Part shown: in pieces, positions 6,225 to 14,067 of the stretch
Layout: each line of letters begins with the position of its first letter
Numbering within the stretch: position 1 is the stretch's first letter
Origin: a virus
Length of the DNA: 30,630 bases
Virus record (IMG/VR): IMGVR_UViG_3300050014_000225
Location: 1-30,630 of that record
Strand: one strand, 5' to 3'
Translations under genes and position numbers: made by a program
Notes under the pieces: model-generated
Told to the model about the DNA's origin: nothing
Seen by the model: the letters and a program-made list of their open reading frames with translations, nothing else
Databases searched by the model: none

Positions 6225-6698
6225 TTAAATTTCGTAATAACTAATTAAAATAGATCCAGCGGCGTTACTCCCACTCGTGTATTTTAAAACATTATCTGCT
6301 GCCGAGGCTGTAAATAACGCTCTACGACTCTTGGTTACTCCGCTATTTGCAGCTAAAGAAAGAGTAGGAGTTAATCCTGTTGTTGCAGAATCAGTGTTAT
6401 CAAATAAGTAAATTGTTCCTGCTGCGGATGAAGAAATTGTGTAGTCTGTGATGACATACTTTTTACCAGCAGTAGGAGTAAGAACAGTTGCGGCTGTCTG
6501 AGAGGCTGTGTAAGCCACTTTTACGGTCTTAATAGTCTGAGAGGCTACGGAGTCAGTTACTGGAATTGTGGTGGTTGCTAAAGACTCTGCACCAGCTCCA
6601 CCCAAATCTAAAACTACAACTTGAGTTAGTTTGCTACTTTTGTCTATCGAGCGGACTGTTGCCCCTGATCCTGGAGTTACCGCAATATTGTCTGCCAT
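6225..6698 (-). CDS. virion-associated beta-sandwich protein, 157 residues
   Basis: A small protein rich in Ala, Thr, Ser and Gly with alternating beta strands. The second half (KKYVITDYTISSSAAGTIYL and onward) looks like a carbohydrate-binding or decoration-type beta sandwich often found in phage head or tail-fibre proteins. There are no cysteines and no membrane span. AGAAGGAAT precedes the ATG. A function beyond a likely structural role cannot be given. Confidence 0.55.
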   Translation of the reverse strand: MADNIAVTPGSGATVRSIDKSSKLTQVVVLDLGGAGAESLATTTIPVTDSVASQTIKTVKVAYTASQTAATVLTPTAGKKYVITDYTISSSAAGTIYLFDNTDSATTGLTPTLSLAANSGVTKSRRALFTASAADNVLKYTSGSNAAGSILISYYEI

Positions 6699-6713
6699 TA
6701 TTCCTTCTTTCTT

Positions 6714-6950
6714 TTATGAATATGTAATTGATATTAATAAACCCATAGGTTGACCAGTTAATGCAGGTGTCAATGTAATTCCTGTTGATTGCCACGAACC
6801 CCAATATAAATACATTACACCACTTACTGAATTGACATACAACATCCCGTTCGTCGCAGGAGACGGCGCAGAAGAAGCAATTAATACGTCGCTTTGGTTT
6901 TCAACTATTTCTTCTAGGTATTTATCGTATTTTGGGTCTTGTTTAGACAT
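6714..6950 (-). CDS. small tail-fibre-like protein, 78 residues
   Basis: It starts with a charged helix (KYDKYLEEIVENQ). A segment of the kind used in phage fibre proteins for short displayed strands follows (APSPATNGMLYVNSVSGVMY), with a tryptophan-containing LYWGSWQSTG turn. It overlaps the upstream gene by eight bases. The role is inferred from context and composition only. Confidence 0.45.
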   Translation of the reverse strand: MSKQDPKYDKYLEEIVENQSDVLIASSAPSPATNGMLYVNSVSGVMYLYWGSWQSTGITLTPALTGQPMGLLISITYS

Positions 6951-7158
6951 AATTTAATCCTGTCGGGTCAGTTGCGATGTTATCAAAATTATCGTCGCCA
7001 TCACACCACATTATTTTTGCTCCATTAGAAGAATCAACTCTTTTGATTTGCCACACGGCGGTTGCCTCGTCAGCCCCTGGAGGAGCAGAACAAATATAAG
7101 TGTATGCACCGTCAGTGATAATCTTCTTTGATAAATTTATTCTGTCTTGGTTTCTCAT
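6943..7158 (-). CDS. small conserved-type phage structural protein, 71 residues
   Basis: The pattern YTYICSAPPGADEATAVWQI, then KRVDSSNGAKIMW and DGDDNFDNI, resembles a short protein type found in many phage tail modules. Those proteins have an AYTY...APPG...WQI signature and a D/N-rich loop before the end. Its function there is not known to me. The ATG overlaps the stop of the 1115-residue gene (ATGA). Confidence 0.55.
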   Translation of the reverse strand: MRNQDRINLSKKIITDGAYTYICSAPPGADEATAVWQIKRVDSSNGAKIMWCDGDDNFDNIATDPTGLNYV

Positions 7159-10100
7159 TTTCCTACCTTTGATTTTAACGCTTTTAGTTGTGCTGATCTA
7201 AGTTTTACTGGTGCTGATACTTTGCTAGACGTAGTATAATTTGTTGATCTGGGAGCAGTTAAGTTGTTGAACTTCATCTTTAAAAAAGACAGATTGGGCG
7301 AACTGCTGGAAGAACTATAGGTTGAGGCTGGGAGTCCAGGAAGACCCATCTCAGATCTTACGGAGTTAGTGTTTGCTGTACTTCTGTTCCAGTAAGCGAC
7401 TAATTGAGGATGAGCTTTACTAAATCTCGTTCTTGCTCCAGTTCCTGATGGCAAAGCGTAATATTGGTCTAAAAGAGATTGCTCAAAAGGTGTAGCTGAA
7501 AAACCCGTGTTTTGCGCTGCTCCAGCGTCTTTCCAGAATTTGGAACTGGTATCCCAATAATCAAGAAGCCATTGGTTGTCTTTGAGAATGACACTCTTCG
7601 TTTCATCTCCCTTAGGAAGTGCTTGATAAGTTAAAACAGTTTTCTGTTGGTCGTCAGGCAACATATAGAAGGGATCAATCGGGTTGCCTGTTTTTAAAGC
7701 TAACTCTCTTTGCATTTCATTCTGAGTTTGCAGTATTTGTGGATAAGCCAAAAGAGTTGATGATTTTTCTATCGTCTTCCAATTAGTGTTGTCAGAAGTC
7801 ATCTTATTGCCATAAATAGCAGTGTAAGTTGCTTGCTCTGAAGGATTCATACGAGCAAAATATTGATCTCTTGTATCATAGTAGATTTGAGAGTCTATTT
7901 GAGAGTTTTTACTTTTAAGACCAGTCAAAGACTGAACAACATCTGTTGAATCCTTTGATCCCAATACTTGATTGGCAGTTGAATAAAATCTTGAAAATGG
8001 TGGTTGCCGCATAATCCACAAAGCCCAAGGATTTGCTGTTTTTGTAACCTTTTCTGCTCCAGTAAAATCTGTAGAAGTAGTCTCGTTATACCCAATTAAT
8101 TTTGCGATAGACGGACTAAGTTTAGCAAGATTTTCAGCAACTCCAGTTGCATTAGTAATGTCCTTAATATCTTTGTTCTGATACAAGTCCTGACCAGATT
8201 TTGCCTCGTATGGAATCTTAATCAACGGAGAAAGCATATTCTCAGCGACGCTAGTTGGACTGGCAAGAGTTTGAGCAAAGTTCTCTAATGGGTTTCCTAA
8301 TCCCGAAGCATAAATAGGATTACCTTTTTCATCGTTGCCTGTTTTAATGTTAAAAGTGTTGTTTAGAAATTTTGGTCTGTTGGCTTTTTCTTTGTCCGTT
8401 TCTGGAACTCCGACTTCTCCTTGTAAAGCATTTTGTGTTTTGAATAATCCAGCATATTTTCCTGGCTGTCTGAAAAGTTGTTCAGCTTGAAGAACCATAT
8501 TCTTTGAAGTCCAAGTGTAAAAAGGAAACAAGCGTTTAAGACCAGCTTTCTCCATATCACTCAAATTTTCATAGTCGAAGAGAAATTTCTTAGTTCTCTC
8601 GGCTGCGGTGATGGGATCGCCAATCATATCTAAATTAGCAATAAAATTAAGCGCTCTATCGGAGTTTTCAATGTAACTACCAACTCTTTTGCCAACATTC
8701 GCTTTGCTTATGATATTGTTAATGTCGAAATAACCAGCACTACTCAGAACGCCGTTTTCTTTCATCATTGTTCTTAATGAGTCGATGGTGTAATCTTTGC
8801 CGCCAAGGTTTACGACTTCATCTCCGAACTTACTACTCATTATCTTGTTGGCTATTAAGTTCTTCTTTGGACTTAAGGTCTGAAATAGCCCAACATCAAG
8901 AATATTAGACCAAATATTACTCATCTTGTTGCGAGTATGAAAACTTGGGAAATATGTTGTTACTGATGTTTTAAAGATATTTTGCAATTTATCATAGATT
9001 GAAGCTATTTTTCCCAACGCTTCGTGTTTTGTTGCAGGAAGTGTTTCAAACATTCTGGAGACATAAGAAGCAACATTATCAGGAATACTTATTCCGCTTA
9101 ATTCTTTGACACCTGGAGGTTCAGTCCAAGTTCGTGATGAACGAGTGATGGCAGGATTTGGGATTTCTTTAGTTACTGGTGCAAATTTCTCCATTCCAGG
9201 AAGAATACCATTTGTGTCTCTGATTTTGATAGTCGATTGTCTGCCCTGAACTTGACCAACATCCATTAAGAAGTTGTGTTTAGCGATAGCTTGCTCTGAT
9301 GACATTCTGCGAGTAGCAAGAATCTTTTCAATGTCGTACTCAGGAGTTAAACCAAGTTTTTGTTCTATCTCTGTTAAAGTTCCTTCTAAGGTACGCTCTT
9401 TAGCAAATTTAGTCTCCGTTCCGCTGGCTATTTGGTTGAAATATGACTTAATTTTAGCTTGGTCGTTCTTTCCTGTATAAAGGTGAGTAACATAATCTTT
9501 CATCGCCTCAGTACTTAATCCAGACGCTTGCTCTTTAGCTAGAATATCAGCGAACTCAGCTTTGGCTGCTTCGTGTGCTGCCCTAAGTTTATAAGGCATA
9601 GCGGCAGCCATTCTGCCTGTTGAATCTTCCAAGGATGTAGTAATAAGTTTTCTTTCTTCTTTTGAAAGACCTTTGAACATAGCATTATAAGTATTGGCTA
9701 TCTCAAGGTGTTTTTCTTTAGTCAAATCACGAAAAGCCTGCTGTTGACGCTTGAAAGTTAAATTGTCGACAATGCTGGCATCTCTACCAACTTTGCTTGT
9801 TGCAGTTTTGATAATCTTTTCTACAGGATTAGTAATTTTATCAGTTAAAGGAATTGTGCGACCAGCGATTTTAATTCCACCCCTATCCACTAGATCTGGA
9901 GCTTTTTTAATGGCTTTTTCCATCGCCTGTTCTACTAAAGTTCTTTCCGCTACTTTATTCACATCTTTGCCCATTGACTCAGCAAGTTTGAGAAACTCTG
10001 TTCCGCCTTTTTGGGTAAGGACTTTTTCTCCGCCCTTGGTAGCGATGGTAATTCCTTTTCCAGTTCCAAGTGTTAAGTATGTAGTTGGATCTAAAACAAT

Positions 10101-10502
10101 GTCCCCAAGAAGTCCCAAAGCGCCTTTACCTGATATTTGTTTGCCACCAGTAAAAGGGACGGTAACGTGACCAAGATCACCAACTCCAGCCGTTGTTAAA
10201 ACGTCTTTTGTGGTGGTTTTCTTTTTTCCGCTAAATCCTTCCCATAATGCAGAGAATGGATTGGTATTAAAGGTTTGACCCTTTGCTGATTTAGCAGCTT
10301 CATTATAAAGATTCGAAACAGCATAACCTGGACGAGAAACTTTATCACCGATCCAACTGAGAGTTGGCAAGGTCGCTCCCTTTATCTTGTCCCACAAAGA
10401 AGGAGTGTATTTGGGAGCAACAGGAATAGTCGGCTGTTGCGCCGATTGTGCCTGTTGATTTCTGAGTTGCAACATTCTTTGATTGAATTCTGTTTGATTC
10501 AT
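7155..10502 (-). CDS. very large virion protein, candidate internal or ejection protein
   Basis: At 1115 residues this is the largest gene in the window. The N-terminal 100 residues are glutamine- and proline-rich with a WIGDKVSRPGYAV segment. A long helical, charged middle follows. Around residues 500-700 come TYFPSFHTRNKMSNIW and then LFPFYTWTSKNMVLQ and LFRQPGKYAGLF. The FYTW...N..LQ...QPGKY pattern recurs in large proteins of phages encoded near tail genes, whose biochemical role I do not know. The C-terminus is serine-rich, then basic (KLRSAQLKALKSKVGK), as in proteins packed with DNA. No protease, lysozyme or polymerase motif was seen. Position among adaptor and tail genes suggests a particle component delivered with DNA. 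Confidence 0.6.
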   Translation of the reverse strand: MNQTEFNQRMLQLRNQQAQSAQQPTIPVAPKYTPSLWDKIKGATLPTLSWIGDKVSRPGYAVSNLYNEAAKSAKGQTFNTNPFSALWEGFSGKKKTTTKDVLTTAGVGDLGHVTVPFTGGKQISGKGALGLLGDIVLDPTTYLTLGTGKGITIATKGGEKVLTQKGGTEFLKLAESMGKDVNKVAERTLVEQAMEKAIKKAPDLVDRGGIKIAGRTIPLTDKITNPVEKIIKTATSKVGRDASIVDNLTFKRQQQAFRDLTKEKHLEIANTYNAMFKGLSKEERKLITTSLEDSTGRMAAAMPYKLRAAHEAAKAEFADILAKEQASGLSTEAMKDYVTHLYTGKNDQAKIKSYFNQIASGTETKFAKERTLEGTLTEIEQKLGLTPEYDIEKILATRRMSSEQAIAKHNFLMDVGQVQGRQSTIKIRDTNGILPGMEKFAPVTKEIPNPAITRSSRTWTEPPGVKELSGISIPDNVASYVSRMFETLPATKHEALGKIASIYDKLQNIFKTSVTTYFPSFHTRNKMSNIWSNILDVGLFQTLSPKKNLIANKIMSSKFGDEVVNLGGKDYTIDSLRTMMKENGVLSSAGYFDINNIISKANVGKRVGSYIENSDRALNFIANLDMIGDPITAAERTKKFLFDYENLSDMEKAGLKRLFPFYTWTSKNMVLQAEQLFRQPGKYAGLFKTQNALQGEVGVPETDKEKANRPKFLNNTFNIKTGNDEKGNPIYASGLGNPLENFAQTLASPTSVAENMLSPLIKIPYEAKSGQDLYQNKDIKDITNATGVAENLAKLSPSIAKLIGYNETTSTDFTGAEKVTKTANPWALWIMRQPPFSRFYSTANQVLGSKDSTDVVQSLTGLKSKNSQIDSQIYYDTRDQYFARMNPSEQATYTAIYGNKMTSDNTNWKTIEKSSTLLAYPQILQTQNEMQRELALKTGNPIDPFYMLPDDQQKTVLTYQALPKGDETKSVILKDNQWLLDYWDTSSKFWKDAGAAQNTGFSATPFEQSLLDQYYALPSGTGARTRFSKAHPQLVAYWNRSTANTNSVRSEMGLPGLPASTYSSSSSSPNLSFLKMKFNNLTAPRSTNYTTSSKVSAPVKLRSAQLKALKSKVGK

Positions 10503-10518
10503 TGTTTTTGTTTGTTAA

Positions 10519-11364
10519 TTACCAGCCTCTGCCACCGCCACCACTTTTAGGTATTAAATTTAAGACATCTTTTTTAGGAGCAACATCTTTTTTAGGAGCA
10601 ACCGCTTTTTTAGGCGGATTTATATCAGGGAATTGACGGTAAACAGTATTTGGATCAATTCCAACAAACTTAGCATAATCTTCTCTGGACATTCTTGTTC
10701 CATTAAACATAATGTCGTCAGTTCCAGGGACTCTTTTCGGGGCAGGAATTTGTTCACTACCGCTTCCGCTACCTGAGCCACCGCCGTATTGAGCTTTGAA
10801 GACAGCTTCTTGTAGAGTTGCCATTTGAGCATTTCTTTCTGCTGTTTTTCTTGCCTCTTCTGCTGCAAATGCGTCTTTGCGTGCTGCTTCATCTCTCTGT
10901 CTTTGCGCCTCTTCTGCTGCAAGTCTGGTTTGTTCAGCGTTGAAGTCGTTTTGATCTCCTCTTTGTTGATTTGTACCGTAGGAGTTTATTAAGGTGTTAT
11001 ATTCTCCGCTACGGGCTTTTTCCAGGTCTGTAAGACGAGTTGAAGTATCACGGGCAACACCAGCCATTGAGCCAGTGTAAGTGTCTCCGTACATTCCGCT
11101 TCTTAAAAGTCCTTTATTGGAAAATTCCTGAGAGACTTTATCTGCTAATAACCTTGAAGTATTTGCTCCCTCGGCGGTTGCGTTGGCTTTAGCTGTATCA
11201 TAGTAAGGAGAAAGCTGATTGTTAGCATCAGTAGCATAAGCGTCAGTGACACTTCCGACCTTGGCAGCATCGGCAGCTGGGGTTGCTATCTTTTTGTAGT
11301 AACCGCTGGGTTGAAGTTGGTAACCTACTCCAGCAGAGTCTACGATGTTACTAGCTAATGGCAT
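10519..11364 (-). CDS. virion protein with helical charged core and lysine-rich repeat tail
   Basis: A 281-residue protein. Residues 30-120 are helical and Ala/Asn-rich (YYDTAKANATAEGANTSR). Residues 125-190 form a charged coiled coil with repeated AAEEAQRQRDEAARKD-type heptads. A GSGSGS linker follows near 200, then a globular stretch, then a PKKAVAPKKDVAPKKDV repeat and a GGGGRGW end. The coil and basic tail fit a core or ejection protein binding DNA, as does its place directly before the 1115-residue gene. The ATG at 11364 is chosen over an in-frame GTG at 11367: it overlaps the preceding TGA (TGATG) and has GAAAGGA upstream. Confidence 0.55.
   Translation of the reverse strand: MPLASNIVDSAGVGYQLQPSGYYKKIATPAADAAKVGSVTDAYATDANNQLSPYYDTAKANATAEGANTSRLLADKVSQEFSNKGLLRSGMYGDTYTGSMAGVARDTSTRLTDLEKARSGEYNTLINSYGTNQQRGDQNDFNAEQTRLAAEEAQRQRDEAARKDAFAAEEARKTAERNAQMATLQEAVFKAQYGGGSGSGSGSEQIPAPKRVPGTDDIMFNGTRMSREDYAKFVGIDPNTVYRQFPDINPPKKAVAPKKDVAPKKDVLNLIPKSGGGGRGW
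10565..10614 (-). repeat. 18-bp tandem repeat coding for APKKDV units
   Basis: Two exact 18-base copies lie at 10565-10582 and 10583-10600, followed by a diverged third. They encode the KKxVAP repeats near the C-terminus of the coiled-coil virion protein. Copy number is likely to vary between related phages. Confidence 0.7.
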
Positions 11365-11585
11365 CACATTCCTTTCTTTATTCTTTTCTTTAATTCTTCT
11401 TCAGTTCTCATTCTTGTTTGAGCCCTTTCGCTTTGTTCTGCGGTTGGATAACCAGATTTAGGAGTAGGTGCTTCGTCCCACTTTTTGTAAGCATTTTTAG
11501 CTACTCCAGTTACTTTACCAACAACCTTTTTGGTTGTGTTTCTGGCTGAACTTAGTGTAGCTTTCAATTTGTCTTTTACATTCAT
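11364..11585 (-). CDS. small basic protein, 73 residues
   Basis: Basic throughout (KDKLKATLSSARNTTKKVVGKV and RMRTEEELKKRIKKGM) with an N-terminal amphipathic helix and no cysteines. It overlaps the next gene by one base and directly precedes the two candidate internal virion proteins. A DNA-associated minor virion protein is a reasonable guess, but no family is recognised. Confidence 0.5.
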   Translation of the reverse strand: MNVKDKLKATLSSARNTTKKVVGKVTGVAKNAYKKWDEAPTPKSGYPTAEQSERAQTRMRTEEELKKRIKKGM

Positions 11586-11617
11586 TTTGTTCCTTATATT
11601 AATTAATTGGAGTTTTT

Positions 11618-11788
11618 ATGAAAAAGTTTTTAATTGTTCACCGTTTCATTCTCCTTATTGCAGTTTTATCGATTGCAGTAATTATTCTTTCAGTAATTGT
11701 TTCTATGATGTCTAAAGGTGATTTAAATCTCGATGGCAGGGTTAATATTGAAGATTTATCCAAGATTTCTTCTTTCTATAAGTTCTAA
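11618..11788 (+). CDS. membrane-anchored dockerin-like peptide on the opposite strand
   Basis: A 56-residue plus-strand gene in the middle of the minus-strand operon. It starts with a basic N-terminus and one long hydrophobic span (about residues 9-30). A calcium-loop motif of dockerin type I or EF-hand form follows, D35-x-N37-x-D39-G40-x-V42-N43-x-x-D46-L, and the protein ends ten residues later. One such loop is half of a classical dockerin, which has two. GGAG lies seven bases before the ATG. Its stop overlaps the stop of the convergent fibre gene by three bases. It could display a calcium-binding or cohesin-binding tag at the cell surface. It also matches the motif seen in many host surface proteins, so horizontal capture is possible. 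Confidence 0.6.
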   Translation: MKKFLIVHRFILLIAVLSIAVIILSVIVSMMSKGDLNLDGRVNIEDLSKISSFYKF

Positions 11789-12537
11789 CCGGCTGTTTCT
11801 CTAACTAGGTATATCTTATAGTTAAACGTAACTCCGTTTGCTCCGAATTGGGATAACCCCAAAAGTGACAGAATGTCCAACTTAATCGATATGGTTGTGT
11901 TTGTTATGTCTATTAGTTGCATAAATGCACCCATTTCCTGATATGTACCGCCGAATCCGATGAATCCTGTCGGGAGTGTTCTTAGCGTGCTATCTGCAGA
12001 ACTAATAACGGATGCGAAAGCCATTGGTTTATATCCTAGATCGTGAGTCTTTGTGTCGGTATAAGAGACTGCTACTCCGCCAGTTGTTATTGTCCCCGTT
12101 ATGATAGGAGTTATTTTGAAGGTATTAAACTCAGAACTCATCACTAGCTTGTCATCGGTTGTAGTATCGGCATCGTAACCCGCTTGAGATACCTTCATTG
12201 ATGTTCCGTTCATAACCACACGGTTGTTTGCACCGTCGTACATCACAAGTTTGTCACCGTCCAAATCGAAGTATGTTTTACCGTCTTTAGATCTTATCTT
12301 TCCAGAAGTGATGTTATCTGCGTTCAAGTTTTTCAGCGTCACTTCGGTAGCATCAATTGAACCCGAGGTTATTTTAGAAGCATCGAGATTTTTTAAGGTA
12401 ACTTCGGTAGCGTCTATGCTTCCAGATTTGATAAAATCAGCGTTTTGTCTCAAACGATCAGTAAAATTCTGCTGGTCTAAGTTTCCGTTGACCAGTTTGA
12501 ATAACGCTTCTAAATCTCCGTTTGGTATAAGTGGCAT
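11785..12537 (-). CDS. tail-fibre protein with repeated linker segments
   Basis: A 250-residue protein. Residues 38-77 are two near-identical 20-residue repeats (SGSIDATEVTLKNL...), followed by SGKIRSKDGKTYFDLDGDKL. This pattern is typical of phage fibre or baseplate-tip proteins before a receptor-binding end. The second half is beta-rich, with LGYKPMAFASVISSAD and a C-terminal FNYKIYLVRETAG strand as in trimeric fibre tips. It converges tail-to-tail with the dockerin-like gene. Confidence 0.72.
   Translation of the reverse strand: MPLIPNGDLEALFKLVNGNLDQQNFTDRLRQNADFIKSGSIDATEVTLKNLDASKITSGSIDATEVTLKNLNADNITSGKIRSKDGKTYFDLDGDKLVMYDGANNRVVMNGTSMKVSQAGYDADTTTDDKLVMSSEFNTFKITPIITGTITTGGVAVSYTDTKTHDLGYKPMAFASVISSADSTLRTLPTGFIGFGGTYQEMGAFMQLIDITNTTISIKLDILSLLGLSQFGANGVTFNYKIYLVRETAG
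12307..12426 (-). repeat. two tandem 60-bp repeats in the fibre gene
   Basis: Codons 38-57 and 58-77 encode almost the same 20 residues. The DNA copies differ mainly at third codon positions, so the protein repeat is being kept while the DNA drifts. Confidence 0.65.
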
Positions 12538-12576
12538 TTATTTCTTCTTTCCGCTACCGCATTTTTTTGATTTCAT
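12538..12576 (-). CDS. possible 12-residue peptide MKSKKCGSGKKK
   Basis: A tiny open frame with a strong AAAGGAAA ribosome site. It sits exactly between two genes, and its TAA abuts the next ATG. Lysine- and cysteine-containing micropeptides like this occur in phage operons, but it may only serve to bring ribosomes to the fibre gene. Confidence 0.3.
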   Translation of the reverse strand: MKSKKCGSGKKK

Positions 12577-12638
12577 ATTGTTTCCTTTATTGTTTAGTTA
12601 TGGTTTAGATTTATATCTCTAATCTATGGGGGGAGAGT

Positions 12639-14051
12639 TTAGATTTTACCTGTTGTCATCCAGTGTGTTGGGGCTGTTCTGGTAGCAGCGACATTGCCAC
12701 TTCTAGTAACCAACGTAATATAGAAAGATGCATTGGTTTTTGTATTAACGTGGCTAGTCGGTTGTTCATTAATAGTTGCAAATATTGAAGTATCTGGACT
12801 ACTAAATGAAATGTTGTAATTTGCATCCAAGTAAGGTAACGGAAGGAACAATTGAGATCCAGTACCACTATCATTCCCTGAAGCAATTGTTACCGTTACA
12901 TATCCATATTGTATTAACTCTCTACCGTTCATATAAAACTTGCCTGTTGCTGTATTAAACTCTGTCGGAAACCCTACTGGAGATGAGGCTTTGGAGTAGT
13001 GAGGACTTGTTATTGTTCCGTTATATAGAGCGTAGTCAGCACCACCTGTTAGAGTAAGAAGTGTATCAGTTACAGCAGTTACATATCCTTGATAGGTAGC
13101 GGTGATGTTGGCAGTAGTCTGAGCGGTAGCAGCAGCGTATTTAGCAGCTACCCAGTATTGGTCTACTGCGTGTCCGTTGATGAAGAATAAGTCGTCTATT
13201 TGACCGTTCATCCAAGCAGTATTCGCTCCTCCAGCAACTTGAGCACAGCCTATTCGGACATAATTAGTAGCGGCATAAGTCGGTGTAGCGGTATATCCAC
13301 TTGCCTCAAGAACTCCGTCAACAAATAATTTGGTGTGATTCCCTTGTGAGGAAACAATAACATAGTGCCAAGCGTTATTTGTCAGGGTAGTTGTACCAGC
13401 CAAAGTATTCTGAGCATCGGCAGCGTTTGCCCCGACATCGAATGAGATATGATTGGCAGAGTCTATGTAAACACGAATACCATTGGCGTTTGTGTTGTCT
13501 GAATAGGATTGGAATAACCACTTATTTGCTCCTGCACTTGCTGACTTTACCCACATTCCTAATGTAAAAGCCCCTGTTGGTTTGAAGACTGTTGCGTCTG
13601 TTATTGCAAGTGCTTGGTCTGTACCGTTTAGAGTAAGAGCATTATTAAACTTACCTGCGGTGTAAGTAGGAGTACCGATATTAGCTGTAGTTGCAGGGAT
13701 AATATCGTCATCTTTATCTTCCATTGGCCAGTAGGCAGAGAGGGGGATTGATTGGTTGGCTTTGTACTTGTCACTGACTGCGTATTTGAGTAGTCCGCCA
13801 GCAGGTATGGTGATTGTAGTTTCGGACGCACGAGTATGAGTTTCAGTAATTGGATTCCAGCCATTTAAAAACATGTTCTGTATTTCAACAGCAAGTTTAT
13901 CTCGATTTACACCAAGAAGTGCGATGTTGTCATTGTCGATGTTTCCGTTAATTACATTAACAATGGCATTTGTTTGATCGTTGACATCTGCGACAGCGAT
14001 TGGTGAATCTCCATCAACTGGTTGTAATCCTGCAAGTGATACTAATCCCAT
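12639..14051 (-). CDS. tail protein with LamG/concanavalin-like domain
   Basis: A 470-residue protein. The N-terminal part (MGLVSLAGLQPVDGDSPIAV, then NVINGNIDNDNI) is of the kind used to attach to the tail. Residues about 100-300 form a LamG-type beta-sandwich: WPMEDKDDD, GKFNNALTLNGTDQAL, FTLGMWVKS, NNAWHYVIVSS, LFVDGVLEASGY and GQIDDLFFINGHAV. LamG domains bind glycans. The C-terminal 120 residues are again beta-rich. The role is probably recognition of the host surface. Confidence 0.75.
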   Translation of the reverse strand: MGLVSLAGLQPVDGDSPIAVADVNDQTNAIVNVINGNIDNDNIALLGVNRDKLAVEIQNMFLNGWNPITETHTRASETTITIPAGGLLKYAVSDKYKANQSIPLSAYWPMEDKDDDIIPATTANIGTPTYTAGKFNNALTLNGTDQALAITDATVFKPTGAFTLGMWVKSASAGANKWLFQSYSDNTNANGIRVYIDSANHISFDVGANAADAQNTLAGTTTLTNNAWHYVIVSSQGNHTKLFVDGVLEASGYTATPTYAATNYVRIGCAQVAGGANTAWMNGQIDDLFFINGHAVDQYWVAAKYAAATAQTTANITATYQGYVTAVTDTLLTLTGGADYALYNGTITSPHYSKASSPVGFPTEFNTATGKFYMNGRELIQYGYVTVTIASGNDSGTGSQLFLPLPYLDANYNISFSSPDTSIFATINEQPTSHVNTKTNASFYITLVTRSGNVAATRTAPTHWMTTGKI

Positions 14052-14067
14052 ATTTCTCCGTTTCTTT

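Noticed and set aside
9751-10170. 139-codon plus-strand open frame
   Set aside because: It is fully antisense to the 1115-residue gene, has no ribosome site, and its composition mirrors the coding strand.
12307-12426. CRISPR-like repeat
   Set aside because: Only two units, no spacers between them, and they encode a repeated fibre segment.
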